Positions 44,032 to 52,670 of a stretch of DNA of 64,000 nucleotides are shown here, in pieces. The position numbers were made by a program, and so were the translations under genes. Under the pieces are notes generated by a model. The model was not told where the DNA came from. It was given only the letters and a program-made list of their open reading frames with translations, and made no database searches. The first letter of the stretch is position 1. Each line of letters opens with the position of its first letter. Where the stretch lies: NCBI RefSeq assembly GCF_001544535.1, contig NZ_FCON02000006.1:62001-126000 (forward strand), written 5' to 3'. The stretch comes from Caballeronia choica. GTDB taxonomy: Bacteria; Pseudomonadota; Gammaproteobacteria; Burkholderiales; Burkholderiaceae.

Positions 44032-45237
44032 CTAGAACGTGCGCCCTTCCACCAGGTGCGTCTTCACTCCGTTGAGCACATAGTCGCCGATGACCTTGGC
44101 CTTGTGATGCAGCGGGTTGTGGCTGAAGATCGTGCGCAGGTTGCGCCAGTGCCTGTCGAAGTTATGCTTGCGCGAGGTCGCCGATGCGCCGCCGGCATCG
44201 AACAGACGCTCGCCCGCTTGCAGCGCCAGCTTGCCCACGATGATCTGCGTGCGCGCCGTTGCGAGTGCGCCTTGCAGCGCGAGTTCGTCCGCCGCCGCAT
44301 CGCCGCGCAGGATCGCATCCGACGAAATCCCGAGCGTGCGTGCGTTGTCGCGCACCAGCACGTCGATGGTGTGGCTGAGTGCCGAGAGCTCGCCCACGAC
44401 CTGCTGGATGAACACGTCCTCGCGGGCCGTCGGCGCGGTGGAGTGCAACACCGGACGGCCATGAGCCGTGACGTAGGCACGCGCATCGGACACGATATTG
44501 CGCACGATGCCCGCGGCCACCGCCACCAGATGCAGTTGCCGATACGCGCCGCCATGCCGTCCGACGAGCGATGCGTAGCCTTTCGCGACCACTTCGTTCG
44601 GATCGACCTTGACGTCGTCGAACACGACGCTGCCGCTCGCCGTCATGCGCTGGCCCATGCCGTCCCAGTCGTCGAGCACCTCGAGCCCTTTGGAGCGTAC
44701 GGGGATGACCGCCGTCACGCCGTGGCCTTGTTCGTCCACGAGGTTCGTGCGCACGAAGTCGGCGTAAGCGGTGCCGGTCGTGTAGTACTTCTTGCCCGTA
44801 ACGCGAAAGTGGTCGCCGTCGCGCCGCAGGACGGTTTCGATCTCGCCCGCGCGCGCCGTGCCTTGTTCGCCCGACGCGCCGCCGAATAGCGCACCCTCGA
44901 CGATGCGGCTCACTTGCCGGTCGTGAAAGGGCGTATGCGGCGCGAGGCGCATCGACTCGACCACGTCGAAATGCACGCGCAATGCGTGCGCGACATTGGA
45001 TTCGGCGGCGGCCAGCGTCGTGACGACGTGGATCGCGTCTTCGAGGGTGCCGCCGAGTCCGCCGCGTTCGACGGGAATGCGCAGCGCGCCGAGGCCAGAG
45101 CGCCGGAACGCGTCGAAGGCCGAGAAGGGCAGTTCCCGGCGAATTTCGCGTTGGGCCGCGTCGACGCCGATTTCTTCCGCCAGCGCGGGCAGGGTGGCGA
45201 GCGCGTCGGAGAGACGCCTGGAGGGTTCGATGCTCAT
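44032..45237 (-). CDS. Acyl-CoA dehydrogenase-like flavoprotein (SfnB/DszC group)
   Basis: A 401-residue acyl-CoA dehydrogenase-fold protein of the reduced-flavin-dependent group that includes SfnB and dibenzothiophene monooxygenase DszC. It has FGGASGEQGTARAGEIETV, VTGKKYYTTGTAYADFV, and HNFDRHWRNLRTIFSHNPLHHK, the last being typical of the SfnB/DszC branch. It is the last gene of the nine-gene operon, 26 bp after an LLM monooxygenase gene. It may oxidise an organosulfur compound with FMNH2 or FADH2. Substrate unknown. Confidence 0.87.
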   Translation of the reverse strand: MSIEPSRRLSDALATLPALAEEIGVDAAQREIRRELPFSAFDAFRRSGLGALRIPVERGGLGGTLEDAIHVVTTLAAAESNVAHALRVHFDVVESMRLAPHTPFHDRQVSRIVEGALFGGASGEQGTARAGEIETVLRRDGDHFRVTGKKYYTTGTAYADFVRTNLVDEQGHGVTAVIPVRSKGLEVLDDWDGMGQRMTASGSVVFDDVKVDPNEVVAKGYASLVGRHGGAYRQLHLVAVAAGIVRNIVSDARAYVTAHGRPVLHSTAPTAREDVFIQQVVGELSALSHTIDVLVRDNARTLGISSDAILRGDAAADELALQGALATARTQIIVGKLALQAGERLFDAGGASATSRKHNFDRHWRNLRTIFSHNPLHHKAKVIGDYVLNGVKTHLVEGRTF

Positions 45238-45263
45238 GTCGGGATTCGCGAAAGATGGGAAGG

Positions 45264-46649
45264 TTATCGGCGGAAAGCAGCGCCGGGATGACGAGGGTTG
45301 AGCAGCCTGCCGTGCCCGGAGAGTTTTTCGCGCAGGGTGCCGGGCGCGTAGCGCGTCTTGTAGCGTCCACGCCCCTGCAACTCGGGCACGATGAACTCGG
45401 CGAAGTCTTCGTAGGCTTCCGGCGTGACCGCATAGCTCAGGTTGAAACCGTCGATGCCGGTTTCATCGACCCAGTCTTCGAGCGCGTCGGCCACCTCGCC
45501 GGGCGCGCCGATGAAAACCGGCCCGCGTCCGCCGATCGCGTTGTGCAGTGCGAGTTCGCGCACCGTCCAGACGCGCTCCGGATCGAGCCGCGTGAAGCCC
45601 TCCAGCGCCGACGACGTGCCCGCGTCGAGCTGCATGTAGCGGATCGGCTCGTCGGGATCGTAGGTCGAGAAGTCGATGCCGGTCCAGCCCGAGAACATCG
45701 CGAGCGCGGCTTCGGGCGTCACGTAGCGGCGATAGTCCTCGTACTTGTCGCGCGCCTCGCGTGAGGTGCGGCCCGTGATGATCGTCGCCATCGTGAAGAA
45801 CTGGATGTCGCGCGGGTCGCGGCCGGCCTTCACCGCTTCAGCCCGCGTGCCCGCGACCACGGGTGTCAGCACCTTCTTGCTCGGCCCGCTCAGGTAGATG
45901 CCTTCGGCATGACGTCCCGCGAAGCGCTGGCCGCGTGCGGACGATCCCGCCTGGAACAGGACCGGCGTGCGCTGCGGCGAAGGCTCGGTCATGTGGATGC
46001 CCTGCACCCTGAAGTACTTGCCCTGATGATCGACGCGATGCACCTTCGAAGGATCGGCGAACACGCCGGTGGCCGTATCGCGTACGCTCGCGCCGTCTTC
46101 CCAACTGCTTTCCCACAGCTTGTAGACCACGTCCATGTATTCATCGGCGATGTCGTAGCGCTCGTCGCGCGAGGCGATCGCGTCCTTGCCGAGCACCTTG
46201 ACGCTGCTCTGTGCGAAGCCCGTGACGATGTTCCAGCCGATGCGCCCGCGTGTCAGATGATCGAGGGTCGACATGCGGCGCGCGAATACGTAGGGCGGCT
46301 CGTGATTGGCGTTGCTCGTCACACAGAGGCCGAGATCGTGCGTGGCGTAGGCCATCGCGGAGAGCGACATGACCGGGTCCTGCTTGGGCACCTGCGCGCC
46401 ATGGCGCAGGGCGGTGTCGATGCTGCCGCCGTGCACGTCGTTCACGCCCACGCTGTCGGCCATGAAGAGCGAATCGATCAGGCCGCGTTCCAGCGTCTTA
46501 GCGAGATCGACCCAGTAGTCGAGCGTGTTGTAGTGCAGGGAGCGGTCGCGCGGATGCCGCCACATGCCCGGCGAGTGATGCACCGGGCTATGCAGCGCGA
46601 ACGCGTTGACGCGAATTTCCTTTTTCGGATTCGATGCGGCGGAAGTCAT
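45264..46649 (-). CDS. LLM flavin-dependent monooxygenase (NtaA/SnaA/DszA family)
   Basis: A 461-residue bacterial-luciferase-like monooxygenase. Landmarks are PGMWRHPRDRS, FARRMSTLDHLTRGRIGWNIVT, DEYMDVVYKLWESSW, HQGKYFRVQGIHMTEPSPQR and PVLFQAGSSARGQRFAGRHAE. The ATG at 46649 overlaps the stop of the upstream TauD gene by 4 bases, so the large frame to 47162 is wrong. Family members use reduced FMN on aminopolycarboxylates or organosulfur compounds. It is paralogous to 47478-48896 in the same operon, suggesting two related substrates or successive steps. Confidence 0.92.
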   Translation of the reverse strand: MTSAASNPKKEIRVNAFALHSPVHHSPGMWRHPRDRSLHYNTLDYWVDLAKTLERGLIDSLFMADSVGVNDVHGGSIDTALRHGAQVPKQDPVMSLSAMAYATHDLGLCVTSNANHEPPYVFARRMSTLDHLTRGRIGWNIVTGFAQSSVKVLGKDAIASRDERYDIADEYMDVVYKLWESSWEDGASVRDTATGVFADPSKVHRVDHQGKYFRVQGIHMTEPSPQRTPVLFQAGSSARGQRFAGRHAEGIYLSGPSKKVLTPVVAGTRAEAVKAGRDPRDIQFFTMATIITGRTSREARDKYEDYRRYVTPEAALAMFSGWTGIDFSTYDPDEPIRYMQLDAGTSSALEGFTRLDPERVWTVRELALHNAIGGRGPVFIGAPGEVADALEDWVDETGIDGFNLSYAVTPEAYEDFAEFIVPELQGRGRYKTRYAPGTLREKLSGHGRLLNPRHPGAAFRR

Positions 46650-47485
46650 AGGTACGGCTTGTCTCCGTTGATCGTCACGCGATAGCCCGAGCGCACTTCG
46701 GGGTGGTAGTCCCACACGGCGAGATGCTGGACCGCGCGGTTGTCCCAGAAAGCGATCGAATGCGGCTCCCAGCGAAAGCGCACCTGAAACTCGGGCGCCG
46801 CGAAGCGTGCGAAGAGCAGGCGCAGGATGCCTTCGCTTTCGGCTGCCGGCACGTTGTCGATATGCGTCGTGAAGTTCGAATTGACGAAGACCCCCCGGCG
46901 TCCTGTCTCGGGATGGGTGCGCACCACCGGATGCGAGGCCTTCGGGAATTTTTTCCCGGCATCGTCGATGCCGCGCAGGCGGTTGCGCTGCCGGTAGGTC
47001 GGCTCGCCGTCGTGCGTGGCGCTCAGGCCTTCGAGATAGGCCCGCAAGCCCGGCGAGAGCGATTCGTACACCGCATACGAGCTGGAAAAGAGCGTGTCGC
47101 CGCCGTGCGAAGGCAGCGTGTGCAGGTGCAGGATGCTGCCAAGCGGCGGTATTTCGTCGCACGAGACGTCCGAATGCCAGCGGTCGCCCGCGACGGCCTT
47201 CGAGCTCGCATCGCTGTGAATCCGCAGGATTTCGGGGTAGCCATCGGGGCCAGGGCTGTTCGGATGCACGTGCAGCGTGCCGAAGTAGCGGCCGAGCGCA
47301 AGGTGCTGGTCCAGGCTGATCGGCTGATCCCGAAAGAAGATGACCTGATGCGCGAGCAGTGCGCGGCGCACGTCCGACACTTGCTCGGGCGTGAGCGGCC
47401 GGGTCAGGTCGATGCCACCGATCTGCGCGCCGATACGGCGCGTGAGCGGCTCTACGGTGATGGTCTCGTAAGCGGTATCAAGCAT
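46646..47485 (-). CDS. TauD/TfdA-family Fe(II)/2-oxoglutarate dioxygenase
   Basis: A 279-residue taurine dioxygenase-type enzyme. The iron facial triad is visible as HSD (His104, Asp106) and a distal His in NRAVQHLAVWDYHP, followed by the 2-oxoglutarate-binding Arg in RSGYRVTI. The GIDLTRPL opening is typical. The start at 47485 overlaps the preceding LLM gene by 8 bases. TauD enzymes release sulfite from sulfonates or cleave ethers and sulfate esters, which supports a sulfur-scavenging role for the operon. Confidence 0.92.
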   Translation of the reverse strand: MLDTAYETITVEPLTRRIGAQIGGIDLTRPLTPEQVSDVRRALLAHQVIFFRDQPISLDQHLALGRYFGTLHVHPNSPGPDGYPEILRIHSDASSKAVAGDRWHSDVSCDEIPPLGSILHLHTLPSHGGDTLFSSSYAVYESLSPGLRAYLEGLSATHDGEPTYRQRNRLRGIDDAGKKFPKASHPVVRTHPETGRRGVFVNSNFTTHIDNVPAAESEGILRLLFARFAAPEFQVRFRWEPHSIAFWDNRAVQHLAVWDYHPEVRSGYRVTINGDKPYL

Positions 47486-48896
47486 GGGTTTCGTCCTTGC
47501 TGGGTGCAGTGCGGGAATCAGAGGGATGATGGGCGGCGCGATGCCGGGCGGCGGGATGGGGTGCTGCGAGATGCGCGGCGCCTTCGCCGTAGAGCTTCTC
47601 TCGCAGCGTGCCGGGGCGGTACGCGGGCTTATAGACGCCGCGCCGCCGCAGTTCGGGCACGACGAGATCGACGAAGTCCTCGTGCGTGCCCGGCAACAGC
47701 GCGTGGCTGAGATTGAAGCCATCGATGCCCGTCTGCGCTTTCCAGCGTTCGAGCGCATCGGCCACTTCGGTTGGCGAGCCGATGAACACCGGCCCCTTGC
47801 CGCCGATCGCGTTGAAGATCGCCAGTTCGCCGATGGTCCACACACGCTCGGGATCGGCGACGGTGAACGCTTCGATGGCCGACTGCATGCCTTCGCTCTT
47901 CACATAGCGCAGCGGATCATCGGGACTGTACTTCGACAGGTCGATGCCGCTCCAGCGTGAGAAGAGCGCGAGCGCCCCTTCCAGGCTCACGTGGCGCTGG
48001 ATGTCCTGCCATTTCGCCTGCGCCTCTTCCGAAGTCGGCGCGACGATCACCGTCGCAAGCGCAAAGAACAACACCGACGCCGGATCGCGCCCGAGCGCGG
48101 CGGCGCGCTCGCGAATCTCCGCGACATCGCGCGCGACGAGACTGGCGGTCGGCGAACTCAGGAACACGCATTCGGCGTGGCGCGCGGCGAACGCCTTGCC
48201 GCGATTCGATGTGCCCGCCTGATAAAGCAAAGGCGTGCGCTGTGGCGAAGGCTCCGAGTAATGCGTGCCCTGCATCGAAAAGAATTTGCCCTCGTGCCGG
48301 ATCTCATGCACGCGGCGCGGGTCCGCGAACACGCGTGCCTGCGCGTCGCGTACCGCCGCGCCTTCTTCCCAGCTTTCCTCCCACAGCCGATAGACGATCT
48401 CCATGTATTCATCGGCGAGGTCGTAGCGCTCGTCGTGCGGACGCGCATCCTGCTGGCCGATCGCGCGCGAGCCGCTTTGCCCGAAGCTCGTCACGATGTT
48501 CCAGCCGATGCGTCCACGCGTCAGATGATCGAGCGTCGACATGCGGCGCGCGAACAGGAACGGCGCCTCATAGCTCACGCTGCTCGTGACGGCGAAGCCG
48601 AGATGCTCGGTGACTTGCGCCATCGCGGAGACGAGCAGGAGCGGATCGAGCCGGGGAAACTGCAATCCCCAGCGCACGCCCGCGGCATTCGATCCGCCGT
48701 AGACGTCGTACTGGCTGATGCCGTCGGCGAAGAAAAGCGCGTCGTAGCCGCCGCGTTCGGCCGTGCGCGCAAGGTCGGTCCAGAGCGCGAGCGAGTTGTA
48801 GGCGAGCGCGCGGTCGCGCGGATGCGCCCAGAGCCCAGGCGACAGATGCGTCGGCGCGAAGGCCAGGAAGGCGTTGATGCGGATTTCCTTCGACAT
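47478..48896 (-). CDS. LLM flavin-dependent monooxygenase (NtaA/SnaA/DszA family), second paralogue
   Basis: A 472-residue LLM monooxygenase with the same landmarks as the gene at 45264: PGLWAHPRDRALAYNS, FARRMSTLDHLTRGRIGWN, GTHYSEPSPQRTPLLYQAG. It has an unusual Ala/His-rich tail (about 440-472) that overlaps the downstream TauD gene start and may be poorly constrained. It follows the ABC ATPase gene by 12 bp. An FMN reductase is not encoded in the operon, so reduced flavin must come from elsewhere. Confidence 0.92.
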   Translation of the reverse strand: MSKEIRINAFLAFAPTHLSPGLWAHPRDRALAYNSLALWTDLARTAERGGYDALFFADGISQYDVYGGSNAAGVRWGLQFPRLDPLLLVSAMAQVTEHLGFAVTSSVSYEAPFLFARRMSTLDHLTRGRIGWNIVTSFGQSGSRAIGQQDARPHDERYDLADEYMEIVYRLWEESWEEGAAVRDAQARVFADPRRVHEIRHEGKFFSMQGTHYSEPSPQRTPLLYQAGTSNRGKAFAARHAECVFLSSPTASLVARDVAEIRERAAALGRDPASVLFFALATVIVAPTSEEAQAKWQDIQRHVSLEGALALFSRWSGIDLSKYSPDDPLRYVKSEGMQSAIEAFTVADPERVWTIGELAIFNAIGGKGPVFIGSPTEVADALERWKAQTGIDGFNLSHALLPGTHEDFVDLVVPELRRRGVYKPAYRPGTLREKLYGEGAAHLAAPHPAARHRAAHHPSDSRTAPSKDETHA

Positions 48897-48908
48897 GGCG
48901 CAAGTCCT

Positions 48909-49895
48909 TTATGCCTTCGATGTGATGGGGAAGTGGCATGTGACGCGATGGGTCGCCGATAGCCGATGTTCGGGCGGCGCTTCCTTGCGGCACACCTCTC
49001 GTGCGGCCGGGCAGCGCGTGTGAAAGACACATCCCGCAGGCGGCGCAAGCGGCGACGGGATCTCTCCGCCGATCGCCTGAACGTCGAGCGCATCCGGCTC
49101 GGATGCGGCGATCAGCGCATGCGTGTAGGGATGCGCCGCGCGCTCCACGATGTCGTCGCGCGTGCCTTGCTCCATGAAGCGTCCGAGATAGAGCACGCCG
49201 ATATGGCTGCTCATGAACGCGACGACGGCGAGATCATGCGAGATCAGCAGATAGGAGAGGCCGAGCGCGTCCTGAAGGTCTTTCAGCAAGTTGAGCACTT
49301 GCGCCTGAATCGATACGTCCAGCGCCGAGACCGGCTCGTCGAGCACGAGAATCTCCGGTTCCAGCGCGAGCGCGCGTGCGATCGCCACGCGCTGACGCTG
49401 GCCGCCGCTCAGTTCGCCGGGGCGGCGGCGCCTGAATTCGGCGGGCAGGCCCACTTGCGCGAGCAGTTCGAGGAGGCGCTTCTCCAGCGCGTCGCGCGCG
49501 AATCCTCTGCGCTGGATGCGCAACGGTTCGAGCACGATCTCGCCGATGCGCATCTGCGGATCGAGCGAGCCGAACGGGTCTTGCAGCACCGCCTGCACCG
49601 CACGCTGCCGCCAGCGCGTGTCGCTCTCACGCGCACGCTTGCCGAATACGCGCTCGCCGAAGCGCACTTCGCCGCGCGTCGGTTCATCCGCGCCGAGGAT
49701 GATCCTGGCGAGCGTGGATTTGCCGGAGCCCGATTCGCCGACCAGCCCGAACGTGCCGCCGCGCGGCAGCACGAAGGACGCATTCTCCACGGCGCGCAGC
49801 ATCTTCGGCCGTGAGAAGAGGCCGCCGCGCACGGGGAAAGTGCGCCCGATGTCCGAGACGCGGATGGCCGATGCCTGCGATTCCAGCGTGCTCAT
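48909..49895 (-). CDS. Oligopeptide-type ABC transporter ATPase (DppF-like)
   Basis: A 328-residue ATP-binding subunit. Walker A is at residues 53-61 (GESGSGKST), QDPFGSLDPQM is the Q-loop region, ELSGGQRQR the signature, and ILVLDEPVSALDV the Walker B. The C-terminal oligopeptide domain has CVFHTRCPAAREVC, a Cys pattern typical of Dpp/Opp ATPases. The start at 49895 overlaps the upstream ATPase by 4 bases. It powers the importer encoded by the operon. Confidence 0.93.
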   Translation of the reverse strand: MSTLESQASAIRVSDIGRTFPVRGGLFSRPKMLRAVENASFVLPRGGTFGLVGESGSGKSTLARIILGADEPTRGEVRFGERVFGKRARESDTRWRQRAVQAVLQDPFGSLDPQMRIGEIVLEPLRIQRRGFARDALEKRLLELLAQVGLPAEFRRRRPGELSGGQRQRVAIARALALEPEILVLDEPVSALDVSIQAQVLNLLKDLQDALGLSYLLISHDLAVVAFMSSHIGVLYLGRFMEQGTRDDIVERAAHPYTHALIAASEPDALDVQAIGGEIPSPLAPPAGCVFHTRCPAAREVCRKEAPPEHRLSATHRVTCHFPITSKA

Positions 49896-50905
49896 AAGGT
49901 GGCCGTCGCGAGGAGAGAATCCACCGCGATCTCGTTCGGTTCGAGATGCCAGCATGCGACGCTGCGGTGTTCGTCCAGTTCGCGGGTGGCGGGGTACGCG
50001 CTCAGGCAGTCGGCTTGCGCGCGCGGGCAACGCGGCGCGAACCGGCAACCCTCCGCGATGCTGCCCGGCAAGGGCGGCTGCCCCGGAATCACAGTCAGCC
50101 GATGCTGCACGCCATGCAGACGCGGCACCGCCCCGAGCAGCCCCTTCGTATAAGGATGCCGGGGCCGCGCGAAGATTTTCTCGACCGGACCCTGCTCAAC
50201 GATGCGTCCCGCATACATCACCGCGACGTGGTCGCAGTAGCGGCGCACCAGGTGCAGGTCATGCGTGACGAGCACGATTGCGGTGCCGCGCTCGGCCTGC
50301 ACGTCGCGAAGCAGATCGAGGATTTGCAGGCGCACGGTGATGTCGAGCGCGGTGGTCGGCTCGTCCGCGATCAACAGGCGCGGATCGCACGCGAGGTTCA
50401 TCGCGATCGCCACGCGCTGTCGCATGCCGCCGCTGAACTGATGCGGATAGCTGTTCAAGCGGCTCTCGGGCGCGGGAATGCGCACCCGCCGCAGCAGATC
50501 GATCGCACGCGCCTCCCGTTCCTCGCGGCTTTTGATGCCGTCGCGATAGCGGAACATCTCGGTGATCTGCCGGCCAATCGTCAGGAGCGGGTTGAGCGAA
50601 GTCATCGGGTCTTGCAGGATCATGCCGATCTCGCGGCCGCGCAGCGTGTTCAGTTCGGCGGGCGTCTTGCCGCGCAAGTCGTGGCCGCCGAGCAGGATGC
50701 GGCCCCCGGCGATGCGCACGCCGCGCGGCGGCAAGCCGAGCACGGAGAGACACGTCACGCTCTTGCCGGAGCCGGATTCGCCGACGAGACCGAGCGTGCG
50801 GCCCGCGCGCACGGCGAAGCTCACGCCATCGACGAGACGCACGGGGCCATCCGAAGAGCGCGCTTCGGCCACGAGATTGTCGACTGTCAGCACTGTGCCG
50901 CTCAT
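49892..50905 (-). CDS. Oligopeptide-type ABC transporter ATPase (DppD-like)
   Basis: A 337-residue ATP-binding subunit. Walker A is GESGSGKS at residues 42-49, QDPMTSLNPL follows, the signature is QFSGGMRQR, and the Walker B is LLIADEPTTALDI. The C-terminal CRFAPRCPRAQADC Cys cluster identifies the Opp/Dpp ATPase family. It overlaps both neighbours by 4 bases, so it is translationally coupled. Confidence 0.93.
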   Translation of the reverse strand: MSGTVLTVDNLVAEARSSDGPVRLVDGVSFAVRAGRTLGLVGESGSGKSVTCLSVLGLPPRGVRIAGGRILLGGHDLRGKTPAELNTLRGREIGMILQDPMTSLNPLLTIGRQITEMFRYRDGIKSREEREARAIDLLRRVRIPAPESRLNSYPHQFSGGMRQRVAIAMNLACDPRLLIADEPTTALDITVRLQILDLLRDVQAERGTAIVLVTHDLHLVRRYCDHVAVMYAGRIVEQGPVEKIFARPRHPYTKGLLGAVPRLHGVQHRLTVIPGQPPLPGSIAEGCRFAPRCPRAQADCLSAYPATRELDEHRSVACWHLEPNEIAVDSLLATATL

Positions 50906-51750
50906 TGCCAGTCTCCATCGGCACGTTCGCCGCCTTGCAGGTACTCACCGATGCGATTGCTGCATAGCACGGTGGCGATCAGCACGAGCCCCGGCAGCGC
51001 GGAGAGCCACCACGCGGTATCGAGATAATTGCGGCCTTCGGCGATCATGCCGCCCCACGAAGGATCGGGCGGCTGCACGCCGAGACCGACGAAGCTCAAC
51101 GCCGCTTCCATGAAAATCACGAGGCCGATGTCGAGCGTCAGCAGCACGACGAAGGTGTTGCGCACATTGGGCAACAGATGGCGCAACGCGACGTAGAGCG
51201 GCGACGCGCCCGCCAGCTTCGCGATCAGGATGAAGTCGCGCTCGCGCAGACTGAGCGCCTCGGCGCGGATGATGCGCGCGAAGCGCCCCCAGTTCGCCAG
51301 CGTCACGACGATCACGATGTTCGCGATGCTCGGCCCGCAGATGCCGACGATCAGCATCGCGAGGAACACGGGCGGAAGCGCGTACTGCGCGTCGACGATG
51401 CGCATCAGCGTCGCATCGAAACGTCCGCCGAGATAGGCCGACAGCAAACCCGCCAGCGCGCCGAAGAAGCCCGCCAGCAGCACCGCGCAGAACGCGATCG
51501 ACAGCGAGATGCGGCCGCCGAACAGCGTGCGCGTGAAGACGTCGCGGCCCATCTGGTCCGTGCCGAACCAGTGGTGCCAGCCGGGCGCCTGGAACGTGGC
51601 CGACAGATCGATCGCGTTGGGATCGACACTCGAGAGCCAGGGCGCGAGCGCCGATCCCGCGACGATCGCCGCGAGCACGCCGGCCATGAACGTCACGCTC
51701 ATGCGGGCACCAGCGTGCTCAGGGTCAAGGGAAAGAAAGCGTGCGCTCAT
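50902..51750 (-). CDS. ABC transporter permease (DppC-like)
   Basis: A 282-residue inner-membrane permease with an N-terminal helix, the GTDQMGRDVFTRTLFGGRISL motif that opens DppC-type domains, and six helices in all. The EAA loop reads EALSLRERDFILIAKLAGAS. The start at 51750 (4-base overlap with the upstream permease) was chosen over 51909. It pairs with the DppB-like permease in the importer. Confidence 0.93.
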   Translation of the reverse strand: MSARFLSLDPEHAGARMSVTFMAGVLAAIVAGSALAPWLSSVDPNAIDLSATFQAPGWHHWFGTDQMGRDVFTRTLFGGRISLSIAFCAVLLAGFFGALAGLLSAYLGGRFDATLMRIVDAQYALPPVFLAMLIVGICGPSIANIVIVVTLANWGRFARIIRAEALSLRERDFILIAKLAGASPLYVALRHLLPNVRNTFVVLLTLDIGLVIFMEAALSFVGLGVQPPDPSWGGMIAEGRNYLDTAWWLSALPGLVLIATVLCSNRIGEYLQGGERADGDWQ

Positions 51751-52667
51751 GAGCGATACCGGATGCGCGGATCGATGAGCGCATAGAGCACATCGACTGC
51801 CAGATTGATCGAGACGAACAGCAGCACGGACACGATCACGGCGGCCTGCACCACGGTGAAGTCGAGCGTGCTGATGGCTTCGACCATGAGGCTGCCAAAG
51901 CCGGGCCACGAGAACACCGTTTCGATCGCCACCGCGCCGCCGATCAACACGCCGAACTGCGAGGCGGTGAACGCGACGATCGGCAGCGCCGCGTTCCTGA
52001 GTGCATGCGTGCCGATCACGACACGCTCGGGCAGGCCCTTGATGCGCGCCATGCGGATGTAGTCGGCTTCAAGCACGGTCAGCAAGTTGGCGCGCGTGAG
52101 GCGCGCGATGCCCGCCGCCGAATACCACGCGAGCGCCATCACGGGCAGGACCAGATGGCGCCAGGTGCCGTGCCCTCCGGTGGGCAGCCAGCCCCATTGC
52201 ACGGAGAAGAGCCGGATCAGCAGCAGGGCGACGAAAAACGGCGGCGCGGCCTGTCCGAGCACTGCGAAGAGCGACGCAGAGCGATCGATCCACGAGCCGC
52301 GCCGCACCGCCGACGCAACGCCGAGCAGCAGCCCGACGGCAAGCGCCAGTGCGAGCGAGATCCCCACGAGCACGAGGCTCGAACCCAGCCGGCCTAGCGC
52401 CATCGACAGCGCCGGGGCGCCGAAGTGGAACGAGTTGCCCATATCCCCGCGCAGGATGCCGGCCAGAAAGCGCACGTATTGCAACGGCACGGGATCAGCA
52501 AGACCCAGTTGCTCGCGAAATAGCTGGCGGTCCGCCTCGGTGGCTTCGGGCGGCATCAACAGATAGGCGGGATCGCCCACCATGCGCACCAGCACGAAGA
52601 TCAGGACCGACATCAGCCAGACCGTGATCAGGGCCGAGCCGAGGCGCCGCAGGGCATAAAAAAGCAT
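51747..52667 (-). CDS. ABC transporter permease (DppB-like)
   Basis: A 306-residue permease with an N-terminal helix (LGSALITVWLMSVLIFVLVRM), a periplasmic loop, and the DppB-type membrane domain. The EAA-like loop is LTVLEADYIRMARIKGLPER. It starts 3 bases after the binding-protein stop, confirming one operon. Confidence 0.93.
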   Translation of the reverse strand: MLFYALRRLGSALITVWLMSVLIFVLVRMVGDPAYLLMPPEATEADRQLFREQLGLADPVPLQYVRFLAGILRGDMGNSFHFGAPALSMALGRLGSSLVLVGISLALALAVGLLLGVASAVRRGSWIDRSASLFAVLGQAAPPFFVALLLIRLFSVQWGWLPTGGHGTWRHLVLPVMALAWYSAAGIARLTRANLLTVLEADYIRMARIKGLPERVVIGTHALRNAALPIVAFTASQFGVLIGGAVAIETVFSWPGFGSLMVEAISTLDFTVVQAAVIVSVLLFVSINLAVDVLYALIDPRIRYRS

Positions 52668-52670
52668 CGC

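Noticed and set aside
45264-47162. A 632-residue monooxygenase starting at 47162
   Set aside because: The first ~170 residues lie over the TauD gene in another frame and are Arg/Pro-rich; the true start is the ATG at 46649 that overlaps the TauD stop.
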